Shown: piece after piece, positions 55,741 to 63,122 of the stretch
Position numbering within the stretch: position 1 is the stretch's first letter
Layout of the letters: every line of letters begins with the position of its first letter
Origin: an uncultured bacterium
GTDB lineage: Bacteria > Bacteroidota > Bacteroidia > Bacteroidales > Bacteroidaceae
Length of the DNA stretch: 64,000 bases
Assembly: GCA_905214625.1 (NCBI GenBank)
Contig: CAJMMQ010000002.1
Span: forward strand, 1-64,000
Reading direction: 5' to 3'
Program-made: the position numbers and the translations under genes
Notes under the pieces: model-generated
Databases searched by the model: none
The model's input: the letters and a program-made list of their open reading frames with translations, nothing else
What the model was told of the DNA's origin: nothing

Positions 55741-57147
55741 TTACATGTCGAGTATTTGCAGGTTTTTGTCCACTCCCTGTGCTCCGCCGGCCTTAGCCTG
55801 GTTGAGCAGCTGGCGTGCCTCGTTGGTGTTGCCCTCGAGCATGGCCATAACGCCCTTGGCATGTAAGGCCTGCGGCGAGTTGCCGGCCTTGGCCAGATAA
55901 TGTTTGGCTCCCTGCAGGTCGCCATATTCCATGCGTGTGCACGCGGCGTTGATGTTGGCCGTCGGGTCGTCTGGATACATGCGCACGGCAGTTTCCATAA
56001 CCTCATTGAACTCGCGCGAGCCTGGCTCGTAGGTCTGTGCCACCATATACATCTCCTCGAGCGAGAGCTGCTGCGGCTTGGTTCTTATAACCTGCTTGGC
56101 CTCTTCTACCGAGAACGGGCGCACGCTGTAGGTTATAACATAGTCAGAATGGCGCAGGGCGGGATACCACGAGTCGAGCATAAAGCGATAGTCGGCAGGG
56201 TAGGTAGACTTGATTTTCCACTCTTTAGCATCGGGATTAAGCGTCTTGTCGTCGATAATCTTAAGTATGGCATCGCTGTTGTCGAGATTGCCCTTAACAA
56301 CATATTCGCGCAGGCCGTCCCAGTCTTCAGGCGTAGACGACACGGTGAACAGGCGGTCTTCTATGCTGACGAGCTTGCGCACATAGTCTTTGAGCGTCTT
56401 GGCACGGTTCTCGGCCAGATAAGCGTTGTGCTCGTAAGGCGACTCTGGCGAGGCGTAGCCGTGTATTTCGATATTTTTTATTGTTGTGTTCTTGTCGTTC
56501 TTCACGAGGTTGATAGTGTTTACAATCTTCTCGAGCTCGCGTGGGTTTTCGCGGTATTCGGGATAGAGGGTGATTTTGTCTACCGGGAAGTCGATAAACG
56601 CGCGTCCTTCCTCATGGCGCACCTTCTGTGCCTCAGCAGCGGGGCGCATGTAAGGCATGAACGGCGTACGCAGGCGTTTCAGCTCTACGGTGTTCTGATC
56701 TTTCACGTCGCCGCATCCGCAAAGGTCTTCGGCCACGATGACGTTAGAGTTCTTCATCCACGTCTCGTATGGCAGCACGGCACTGTAGTGGAGTGTCTGC
56801 TCCGTGTTGTTCTTACGCCTTACGGCCACTACGTTTGCAGGAAAGTCCTTGTGTCCTCCTCGCCGGTAAGAGATGTCCTGCTTACGTCCGTTGACCACAA
56901 TTTGCGGCATCCGCCTCTCTTCGGTGTTATTGGTAATAATCGGCGTGAACACGAGCCTCATGTCAGCCGGCAGCTTCAGCGAGTCCATGTTGAGGTCGAG
57001 GTCAACAACCATTGTCTGGTTAGTGTTCTCCACCTTTATATTCTCCACCGTCACCGTCCGTCCGGCCAGCTTTGGCTCCACGCTCTGTGCCTGCAGCGCG
57101 AGCGGCGCGGCCATCAGGCATGCACAATATATAGATAATTTTTTCAT
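55741..57147 (-). CDS. DUF3868/OmpA-like TPR protein of the fimbrial operon
   Basis: A 468-residue exported protein (signal CLMAAPLALQAQ). The N-terminal DUF3868 region (VNGRKQDISYRRGG, LPYETWMKNSNVIVAEDLCGCG) is followed by an OmpA-like peptidoglycan-binding domain (FPVDKITLYPEYREN, IEIHGYASPESPYEHNAYLAENRAKT is the core, with its Arg). A C-terminal TPR-like region follows (AKHYLAKAGNSPQALHAKG). Genes of this type precede the pilin genes in many Bacteroidales fimbrial loci, and they are taken to be outer-membrane-associated assembly or anchoring factors. It lies 20 bases after the longest reading of the DUF3575 gene upstream and 50 bases ahead of the shaft gene, so it is co-transcribed. Confidence 0.82.
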   Translation of the reverse strand: MKKLSIYCACLMAAPLALQAQSVEPKLAGRTVTVENIKVENTNQTMVVDLDLNMDSLKLPADMRLVFTPIITNNTEERRMPQIVVNGRKQDISYRRGGHKDFPANVVAVRRKNNTEQTLHYSAVLPYETWMKNSNVIVAEDLCGCGDVKDQNTVELKRLRTPFMPYMRPAAEAQKVRHEEGRAFIDFPVDKITLYPEYRENPRELEKIVNTINLVKNDKNTTIKNIEIHGYASPESPYEHNAYLAENRAKTLKDYVRKLVSIEDRLFTVSSTPEDWDGLREYVVKGNLDNSDAILKIIDDKTLNPDAKEWKIKSTYPADYRFMLDSWYPALRHSDYVITYSVRPFSVEEAKQVIRTKPQQLSLEEMYMVAQTYEPGSREFNEVMETAVRMYPDDPTANINAACTRMEYGDLQGAKHYLAKAGNSPQALHAKGVMAMLEGNTNEARQLLNQAKAGGAQGVDKNLQILDM

Positions 57148-57167
57148 ATCCTTTGTTATTAAATGAA

Positions 57168-57743
57168 TCAGAAGATGTAAATAAGACTCAGCGCGGCCTT
57201 AGTGGGGCCGAAATAGTTGGTATGCGACGACTTTATCTTCTCACCGCAAGTTCCGCACTTGTATTTGTCATACTTTATATAGTCGTAACCCAAACCTATG
57301 GATGCCTCAAAGTTCCAGTGCTTTGACATCACCCACTGATAACCTGCGGTTACGCCTCCTCCGGCAAACCATCCTTCATACCGGTGGTCTTTAAGCTCCG
57401 GAAAGAAGCCAAAGGGCAACTCAACGCTGCTGACATTGAACTGTCCGCCCATGAGGTGGGCACCTATAAACCAGCCATTAAAGCTCTCGCAGAACCAATA
57501 GCGGTATTCAGGCATAACAAGCCAGTGGCGCAGACTTGACTGGTCGCCGCCCGACTGTTTCCACGGATTAAGGCCATAGAACAGCTGCAGCGTACTTTTC
57601 TTACCTACCGAGGCTTCAATCCCTATATTGGGAGTTGTTGTAGCCCAGTATAATGCGTTGGTCTTCAGAGCCACATTCTGTGACATCATGGTAGCTGAAG
57701 CAGCCAACACAACGAGTGCTGTACATAATATGCGTTTAATCAT
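57168..57743 (-). CDS. DUF3575 outer-membrane protein, first gene of the fimbrial operon
   Basis: A 191-residue exported protein (signal LCTALVVLAASATMMSQ) of the DUF3575 family. It begins with NVALKTNALYWATTTPNIGIE, the diagnostic start, and continues as an eight-strand-type barrel (WLVMPEYRYWFCESFNGWFIG, GGVTAGYQWVM) ending in ALSLIYIF. Two Cys (KCGTC) lie in a late loop. This family begins Bacteroidales fimbrial loci next to DUF3868. Its exact part in assembly is unknown. The open frame extends to 57812, but the signal begins at the ATG at 57743. No strong promoter was found immediately upstream. The -7-like TATCTTGG near 57797 is one mismatch from consensus. Confidence 0.83.
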   Translation of the reverse strand: MIKRILCTALVVLAASATMMSQNVALKTNALYWATTTPNIGIEASVGKKSTLQLFYGLNPWKQSGGDQSSLRHWLVMPEYRYWFCESFNGWFIGAHLMGGQFNVSSVELPFGFFPELKDHRYEGWFAGGGVTAGYQWVMSKHWNFEASIGLGYDYIKYDKYKCGTCGEKIKSSHTNYFGPTKAALSLIYIF

Positions 57744-57960
57744 AAATCCTGTAAATATTTTAGTTTTTAATTTTCTATCTATGTAGCTTATTTTGTCCCA
57801 AGATACCGGCATTCATGGCCGAAAAGTCTATCCGGTGAAACTGCATTCTCAGAGACGTTCCCAAAAGAACATATATTTTTTTACAGCAGTTTAGTTCCAA
57901 CTATCATTCAGATTTTCTATTAGATGGATTTCACCGTCGTTTTTATATTCCTATATATAT

Positions 57961-58285
57961 TATCTATTTTTCACTTTTGTTCGAATGTCAACACCTTTTA
58001 AGGCTTATCTGGTTAGAGATTTTTGTGTTGTGAATCCTCCGCATGAAAACATGCCGTTATTGAAACGATATGCTTAAATTTAAAGAATACACTGTTCACA
58101 CGCCTGTCTGCAATCTGCAATCAAGTTGCATTATAGGCAGGATGCTTAAGCAAAAATATTGTTCTGTCTGTCGGCTAAGTTATTCTTTTTTTATTTTTAT
58201 TCGAATGTCTATACCGATTAAGGTTAAGCCGGTTTTCAATATTTTACGCTATAAATTCTTCACCTGAAAGTGACCGTCTGCAAAC
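57961..58285. repeat. diverged direct repeat pair, exactly 220 bases apart
   Basis: TCGAATGTCAACACC at 57981 corresponds to TCGAATGTCTATACC at 58201. The flanks continue to match before (T-rich) and after (TTAAGG and TGGTT/CGGTT, then AATCCTC.GC / AATTCTTCAC). The two copies cover about 100 bases each. The role is unknown; transcription start regions or a duplicated leader are possible. Confidence 0.6.
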
Positions 58286-58358
58286 AAACCACTGAAAATT
58301 AAAAAAATTTTCCTTTCATTTTTTCCATTGCAAAAAAAACAATAAGGAATTATATGCA

Positions 58359-58371
58359 CCCCCCCCCCCCC
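58359..58371. repeat. poly-C tract (13 C)
   Basis: A run of 13 cytosines in otherwise AT-rich DNA, immediately followed by ATG and a short 6-codon frame. It is about 615 bases upstream of the DUF3575 start. Long G/C homopolymers like this slip during replication and often underlie phase variation, but no gene or promoter is clearly spanned by it. Confidence 0.9.
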
Positions 58372-58584
58372 ATGTTAAAAAAGTATAATTAAACACTTTT
58401 TTACATACAAAATTTGGGTGTTTAAAATATACTTTTTAGAGTAGTATTTGTTATAAACAGAACACCTTAAATAGCTGATTATTAAATATTTAAAAACCAT
58501 GCCATGAATGTTGAGACAGCAGGGCAAACAGAGATAACCGCAAAAGCACTTTAATATAAAAAACATAAAAATACTTACATATCG

Positions 58585-58915
58585 ATTTGACATGATGCTT
58601 TCATACTGCAATATTTAAAAATTAAAATCACTTGGCTGTAAAAACGGGCAGTTTTCGTGTGCAAACGCAAACAGCTATCATTGAACATCTTACACCGTTA
58701 CCTGACAATGTGTGCAATATTTTTGCCTAAAAACAGGCCGTTTTTGCCTGAAATAAGGTAAAAAAAACAGGGCTGTTTACGATTAAGAAGCGGCCTGTTA
58801 TTTATATAAAAGTGGCCGAGTTACGATAAAAAAGCGTGCCGTTTCGGCAATAATGTAAATATTGTTTAACAAAAAGAGGCTGCAGTTCCGCTGCGGATTT
58901 TCTATTTCGGAAAAA
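58585..58915. repeat. degenerate dispersed intergenic element, copy C
   Basis: Same element as 28655-29010, in the same orientation: CTTTCATACTGCAATATTTA, GTTTTCGTGTGCAAAC, AAAAGTGGCCGAGTTA, then the 19-mer ATAATGTAAATATTGTTTA at 58850-58868, followed by a TTCTATTTCGG segment present in both copies. The 58916-59207 stretch after it is AT-rich with no gene. Confidence 0.7.
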
Positions 58916-59207
58916 AACCGCACAAACATGCAATAACATTTTGACAGGAAAAAGAACAAAATAATGACATAAAGAAAAATTCAGCCAGTTTGCAAAAAAA
59001 TAGCACGATTTAGAGTCCATATCCGCCACTTAAAATAGCCCAAAGTGGCTCTGCCGAGCTTAGCCGTGCCCGATTACCAAAGTTAAGTCTCATGGCTGCC
59101 CCACATATTTATTACATTATGTTGGCAAAAAGAGTTTACATAAGTACATATAAGTTTATCTGACATGACATAATTTAACTTGCCGAAAAAAATATAGGGC
59201 TATTTAT

Positions 59208-59238
59208 TTTGCTTTACCGCCGATTTTAGGTAACTTTG
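59208..59238 (+). promoter_or_regulatory. promoter of the CoA-transferase gene
   Basis: TTTG (59208-59211), exactly 19 bases, then TAACTTTG (59231-59238): a full match to the Bacteroidetes consensus. The ATG is at 59289. Confidence 0.75.
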
Positions 59239-59288
59239 CCAAAGTTTTAACCTGAGTAAAAACATACTAATTTATAAAATATTTCACC

Positions 59289-60794
59289 ATGGCTTATAAA
59301 CGCATAACTGCTGCCGAAGCTGCGGCAATGATTAAAAATGGAGAAAACATTGGTCTTAGCGGATTTACACCCGCAGGTACAGCCAAGGCCGTAACCAAAG
59401 AGCTGGCCAAGATAGCTCAAGCCGAGCATGAGGCCGGAAGAGAGTTTAAAGTAGGTATATTCACGGGAGCGTCGACAGGACAGAGCACCGACGGCGACCT
59501 TGCCAACGCACAGGCTATAAAATACCGTGCGCCTTACACCACCAACGCCGACTTCCGCAAGCACGTAAATGCCGGAGAGATAGCCTACAACGACATACAC
59601 CTGAGCCAGATGGCACAAGAGCTGCGCTATGGTTTTCTGGGCGAGGTTGACTGGGCTATAATAGAGGTGTGCGACATAGAGGAAGGCGCCGACACCTGCA
59701 AGGCTTACCTTACGGCCGCAGGAGGCATAAGCCCTACAGTGGCACGCCTGGCCAAGCACGTGGTGCTGGAGCTTAACAGATTCCACAGTCCCGAGGCTAA
59801 ATATCTGCACGATGTCTACGAGCCCCTTGATCCGCCTTACCGCCAGCCAATACCTATCACACACGCCAACGACCGCATTGGCAAGACTTATGTTGAAATT
59901 GACGCAAAGAAGATTGTGGGCGTGGTTGAATGTAACATACCCGACGAGGCAAGAGCCTTCAAGGATGCAGACCCGATAACCGACCAGATTGGCCACAACG
60001 TGGCACACTTCCTTATCAGCGACATGAAGAAGGGCATCATACCGCCGTCGTTCCTGCCGCTGCAGAGCGGCGTGGGCAGCACGGCCAACGCCATACTGGG
60101 CGCACTGGGACACGACGAGAGCGTGCCTAACTTCAACATCTACACCGAGGTGCTGCAGGACAGCGTGGTGGGCATGATGCTCGAGGGACGCATAAAGGAC
60201 GCTTCTACATGCTCGCTTACAGTGTCGAACGAATGTCTGAAACAGATATACGACAACATAGACTACTTCAAGCAGCACCTGACGCTGCGCCCGAGCGAGA
60301 TATCAAACTCGCCTGAGGTTATCAGACGCCTTGGCGTTATAGCCATCAACACGGCCATAGAGGTTGACATCTTCGGCAACGCCAACTCTACACACATCAG
60401 CGGAACGAAGATGATGAACGGCATTGGCGGAAGCGGCGACTTTGAGCGCAACGCATACATAAGCATCTTCACCTGTCCGTCAACGGCCAAGGGCGGCCTT
60501 ATCAGCTCTATCGTCCCGATGGTAAGCCATCAGGACCACTCTGAGCACGACGTAAACGTAATCGTTACCGAACAGGGTGTGGCCGACCTTAGAGGCAAGA
60601 GTCCTATAGAGCGCGCCCACCTCATAATAGAGAACTGTGCTCATCCTGACTACCGTCCGCTGCTGCGCGACTATCTGAAGATTGCCAAGATGGGACAGAC
60701 ACGCCACTGCCTGACAGCCGCATTCGCCATGCACGACACTCTGATGCGCAAAGGCGACATGCATCTGACAGACTTTGCAGAGTATGTTAAGTAA
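59289..60794 (+). CDS. acetate/succinate CoA-transferase (acetyl-CoA hydrolase/transferase family)
   Basis: A 501-residue cytoplasmic enzyme of the class I CoA-transferase (Cat1/SpcC-like) family that moves CoA between acyl groups, probably succinyl-CoA and acetate, forming acetyl-CoA and succinate. The catalytic glutamate lies in YTEVLQDS (Glu287). A glycine-rich GVGSTANAILGAL precedes it, and GTKMMNGIGGSGDFERNA follows, which are the CoA-binding and oxyanion regions of the family. Other members hydrolyse acetyl-CoA, and the two cannot be told apart from sequence alone. With KorAB elsewhere in the window it belongs to organic-acid fermentation. It has its own consensus promoter, and a large inverted repeat containing a terminator follows its stop. 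Confidence 0.9.
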   Translation: MAYKRITAAEAAAMIKNGENIGLSGFTPAGTAKAVTKELAKIAQAEHEAGREFKVGIFTGASTGQSTDGDLANAQAIKYRAPYTTNADFRKHVNAGEIAYNDIHLSQMAQELRYGFLGEVDWAIIEVCDIEEGADTCKAYLTAAGGISPTVARLAKHVVLELNRFHSPEAKYLHDVYEPLDPPYRQPIPITHANDRIGKTYVEIDAKKIVGVVECNIPDEARAFKDADPITDQIGHNVAHFLISDMKKGIIPPSFLPLQSGVGSTANAILGALGHDESVPNFNIYTEVLQDSVVGMMLEGRIKDASTCSLTVSNECLKQIYDNIDYFKQHLTLRPSEISNSPEVIRRLGVIAINTAIEVDIFGNANSTHISGTKMMNGIGGSGDFERNAYISIFTCPSTAKGGLISSIVPMVSHQDHSEHDVNVIVTEQGVADLRGKSPIERAHLIIENCAHPDYRPLLRDYLKIAKMGQTRHCLTAAFAMHDTLMRKGDMHLTDFAEYVK

Positions 60795-60810
60795 GGAGAT
60801 ATTTTTGGGA

Positions 60811-60992
60811 AGTTAAGGAGTTAAGACATGTGTCTTGCGGATTATACGGGTTATTACTCTTATTAGTCCCGTTACTCCCATAAAACAGCAAAGGGGCCAA
60901 GGCATTTCGCCTTAGCCCCTTAATTAGTATGGGATGAGAGTAATGATACTTATGGTAAACACCCGCAAGACACATGTCTTAACTCCTTAACT
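60811..60992. repeat. long inverted-repeat element between convergent genes
   Basis: Arms of 30 bases, 60811-60840 and 60963-60992, are perfect complements. Each contains AAGGAGTTAAGACATG next to the palindrome AAGACATGTGTCTT, one base different from the 1.1-kb copy. Inside is a TCCCATAAGT-type low-complexity stretch and, at the centre, a second hairpin. Extra ACTCCTTAACTCC units continue to 61013. It lies between the stop of the CoA-transferase and the stop of the convergent nitroreductase. Confidence 0.85.
60891..60922. terminator. central terminator hairpin of the inverted-repeat element
   Basis: AAGGGGCCAAGGC and GCCTTAGCCCCTT pair around the loop ATTTC, with one mismatch. It would serve both convergent genes. 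Confidence 0.7.
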
Positions 60993-61034
60993 CCCTCTAA
61001 CTCCTTAACTCCTAAATAAATATCTCCTAAAGAA

Positions 61035-61688
61035 TCATTCCACAAACCTCACTTTATCCTCATTCCTCGGCTTTGCCTCGGGAGCCTCGTCGGGATAGCC
61101 GAAAGCTATGCAGTAGAGCAGCTCGTAGCCCTTGCTGAAACCGAGCTTCTTGAGATATTCGGCAGCCTCGGGCGTACGCATGAAGCGGGCCGGACCGCCA
61201 AGGCAGCACGAGCCTATGCCCATAGACCGGGCTGCAAGAATCATGTTGCCGCCAAGCAGTCCGCAGTCAACCTGCGAAAAATCGTAAGAAGGGTCGTTAG
61301 CTATGAACACCACCGTGGGCGCGTTGCGGAACATGTTCTTGAACGACGGGTCGGCGGCAGCCTGCGGATTAGACTTCTTATAAATCTCGGTAAGACCGTC
61401 GATAAACTCAGGACTGTCAACCACTCGCACCTCCCACGACTGCTTATTCATGCCGTTGGGCGCATTGATGCCACACTTCAGTATGGTCTGCATCGTGTCG
61501 CGGTTAACCGGCTGCGGCTTATACTTGCGTATGCTGCGGCGCTCCATTATGGTTGATATCACAGCCTCTGAGCGGTTTGCGGCTGTGTCGGCTGCCGCGG
61601 CGGCAGCATCGCTTTTGGGTGAATTGGCACTGCAGCCAAAGGCCGCACAGGCAAAGGCTATGCCCAGGAAAAGATTTAAAGGTTTCAT
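61035..61688 (-). CDS. nitroreductase-family lipoprotein
   Basis: About 217 residues. The N-terminus is a lipoprotein signal (FLGIAFACAAFGC, with Cys as the +1 residue), then an alanine-rich linker, then an FMN-dependent nitroreductase domain. The family motif ERRSIRKYKPQPV is in place. It is followed by NAPNGMNKQSWEV, which binds the FMN, and later GGNMILAARSMGIGSCCLGG. The enzyme would use reduced FMN on quinone- or nitro-like compounds. A lipid-anchored nitroreductase outside the cytoplasm is unusual, because FMN and NAD(P)H are mostly cytoplasmic. The lipobox is the evidence for export. ATGs at 61688 and 61694 are both possible. It is convergent with the CoA-transferase gene. Confidence 0.85.
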   Translation of the reverse strand: MKPLNLFLGIAFACAAFGCSANSPKSDAAAAAADTAANRSEAVISTIMERRSIRKYKPQPVNRDTMQTILKCGINAPNGMNKQSWEVRVVDSPEFIDGLTEIYKKSNPQAAADPSFKNMFRNAPTVVFIANDPSYDFSQVDCGLLGGNMILAARSMGIGSCCLGGPARFMRTPEAAEYLKKLGFSKGYELLYCIAFGYPDEAPEAKPRNEDKVRFVE

Positions 61689-61765
61689 AATCATTCGGTT
61701 TTAAATGTTTGTCGTTAATAAAATTATCGGCAACACAGATTGCACGCAATCTGCACTACCACTGA

Positions 61766-61773
61766 CAAAACTA
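61766..61773 (-). promoter_or_regulatory. possible -7 box for the nitroreductase gene
   Basis: Minus-strand TAGTTTTG, an exact TAnnTTTG match, 78 bases upstream of the ATG. No -33 box at the right distance. Confidence 0.35.
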
Positions 61774-61913
61774 ACGAAATATTTTAATAATACATACTAA
61801 CGCCTGTGTTTTTTCATGTTTTATAACATGCGGCGATGTTCCTAAACAGCCATAAAACTATGTTTTAAAGACTTTAATAACAACAACTTGCGCGATTGTG
61901 CCGGATTTTTTAG

Positions 61914-61921
61914 TAACTTTG
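61914..61921 (+). promoter_or_regulatory. -7 box for the epimerase gene
   Basis: TAACTTTG, an exact match, 30 bases upstream of the ATG at 61951. A CTTG lies 23 bases before it, slightly long for the -33 spacing. Confidence 0.45.
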
Positions 61922-61950
61922 TGGCCTGAAACTGAAGCAACATCCTATAA

Positions 61951-62946
61951 ATGAAAAAAATACTCATAACGGGCGCAAGCGGATTCATAGGCAGCTTCAT
62001 TGTCGAGGAGGCGCTGAAAAGAGGATTCGAGACATGGGCAGCCGTAAGAAAAAGCAGCTCAAGGAAGTATCTGAACGACAGCAGGATACATTTTATAGAG
62101 CTCGACCTTGGCAACCTGGACAGGCTGGAGAAGCAGCTCAGCGGGCACCAGTTTGACTATGTGGTGCATGCGGCTGGCGTAACCAAATGCCTGCACAGCA
62201 GCGACTTCTTCAAGGTGAACACCGAAGGCACGGCCAACCTGGCGCTGGCGCTGCGCAGACAGAACACGGGGCTGAGGCGCTTTGTCTACCTGAGCAGCCT
62301 GAGCGTGATGGGCCCGGCGCGCGAGCAGGAGCCTCACACCGAGATAACGGCAGCCGACAAGGCACGCCCCGACACGGCCTACGGCAAGAGCAAGCTGGAG
62401 AGCGAGCAAAGGCTGGCCGAGATAAAGGGATTTCCGTTTGTAGTGCTGCGCCCCACGGGCGTTTACGGCCCGCGCGAGAAAGACTACTTCATGATGGCGC
62501 AGAGCATAAGCAGGCATGTTGACTTCGCCGTTGGCTACAGGCCTCAGCATCTTACGTTCATATATGTCATGGACGTGGTGCAGGCCGTATTCCTTGCCCT
62601 CGACCACGGCACCGTAGGTTCAAGATACTTCATAAGCGACGGCCGCGTGTACTCGTCGCGCACGTTCAGCGACCTGATAAGCAACGAGCTGGGCAATCCC
62701 TGGCTGCTGCGCATAAAGGCGCCGCTGTGGCTGCTGCGCGCAATATCATTTGCCGGCGAATGGACAGCCCGCATTACGGGCAAGATATCGGCACTGAACA
62801 ACGATAAGTATAACATAATGAAACAGCGCAACTGGATGTGCGACATCAGGCCGGCCGAGAACGAACTCGGCTACAAACCGCAATACGACCTGAAGCGCGG
62901 CGTGGCAACAACAATAAAATGGTATAAAGACAACGGATGGCTGTAA
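61951..62946 (+). CDS. NAD-dependent epimerase/dehydratase (extended SDR)
   Basis: A 331-residue cytoplasmic short-chain dehydrogenase-like protein. The nucleotide-binding motif is GASGFIG (Gly8, Gly11, Gly14). The catalytic YxxxK is Tyr144 and Lys148 in TAYGKSKLESE. The HAAGVTK and RPTGVYGPREKDY segments belong to the extended SDR family that includes nucleotide-sugar epimerases and sterol-type dehydrogenases. The substrate cannot be assigned. The next gene encodes a membrane phosphatase-like protein, 176 bases downstream on the same strand, so a lipid or nucleotide-sugar role is plausible but unproven. Confidence 0.88.
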   Translation: MKKILITGASGFIGSFIVEEALKRGFETWAAVRKSSSRKYLNDSRIHFIELDLGNLDRLEKQLSGHQFDYVVHAAGVTKCLHSSDFFKVNTEGTANLALALRRQNTGLRRFVYLSSLSVMGPAREQEPHTEITAADKARPDTAYGKSKLESEQRLAEIKGFPFVVLRPTGVYGPREKDYFMMAQSISRHVDFAVGYRPQHLTFIYVMDVVQAVFLALDHGTVGSRYFISDGRVYSSRTFSDLISNELGNPWLLRIKAPLWLLRAISFAGEWTARITGKISALNNDKYNIMKQRNWMCDIRPAENELGYKPQYDLKRGVATTIKWYKDNGWL

Positions 62947-62954
62947 AGGAAATT

Positions 62955-63116
62955 ATAAGGATAATGAGAGAGATGAGACCAATGGGACTAATGAGAGAAA
63001 TAATACTGATGACATTAATGGGGCGCATGGCTCCCATAAGTCCTATTAGTTCCATTGGCCCCATCTCTCCCATCTTCCCCGTTCTCTCCCATCCCCTCTT
63101 CCATCACTAACAACCT
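62955..63116. repeat. imperfect inverted repeat of low-complexity TCCCAT-type units
   Basis: GAGATGAGACCAATGGGACT (62969-62988) mirrors AGTTCCATTGGCCCCATCTC (63047-63066) imperfectly. The TCCCATAAGTCCTATTAGT stretch at 63032-63050 also matches the 43.1-kb and 60.86-kb repeats. No coding signals. It fills the gap between the epimerase and the PAP2 gene. Confidence 0.55.
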
Positions 63117-63122
63117 CTTAAA

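Larger units (their letters stand above)
57750..58580. other. AT-rich leader region upstream of the fimbrial operon
   Basis: Over 800 bases with no convincing gene. It holds a pair of diverged direct repeats (57961-58060 and 58181-58285) and a 13-C homopolymer (58359-58371). A minus-strand frame at 58375-58611 and a + strand frame at 58070-58267 are AT-rich with no protein-like features. A TATTTTTG box is at 58151-58158 on the minus strand without a good -33 partner. Confidence 0.5.

Noticed and set aside
55900-57138. 412-codon + strand frame opposite the DUF3868 gene
   Set aside because: Antisense shadow of a gene that fits its operon and family. Its composition is not protein-like.
57978-58020. 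GTTCGAATGT segment that resembles a tRNA T-arm
   Set aside because: No matching acceptor, D or anticodon arms, and the same sequence recurs 220 bases on as part of a direct repeat.
59247-60278. Long minus-strand open frame opposite the CoA-transferase
   Set aside because: It lies entirely within the strongly supported CoA-transferase on the other strand. Its sequence is rich in His, Val and Cys without domains, the pattern of an antisense shadow in GC-rich coding DNA.
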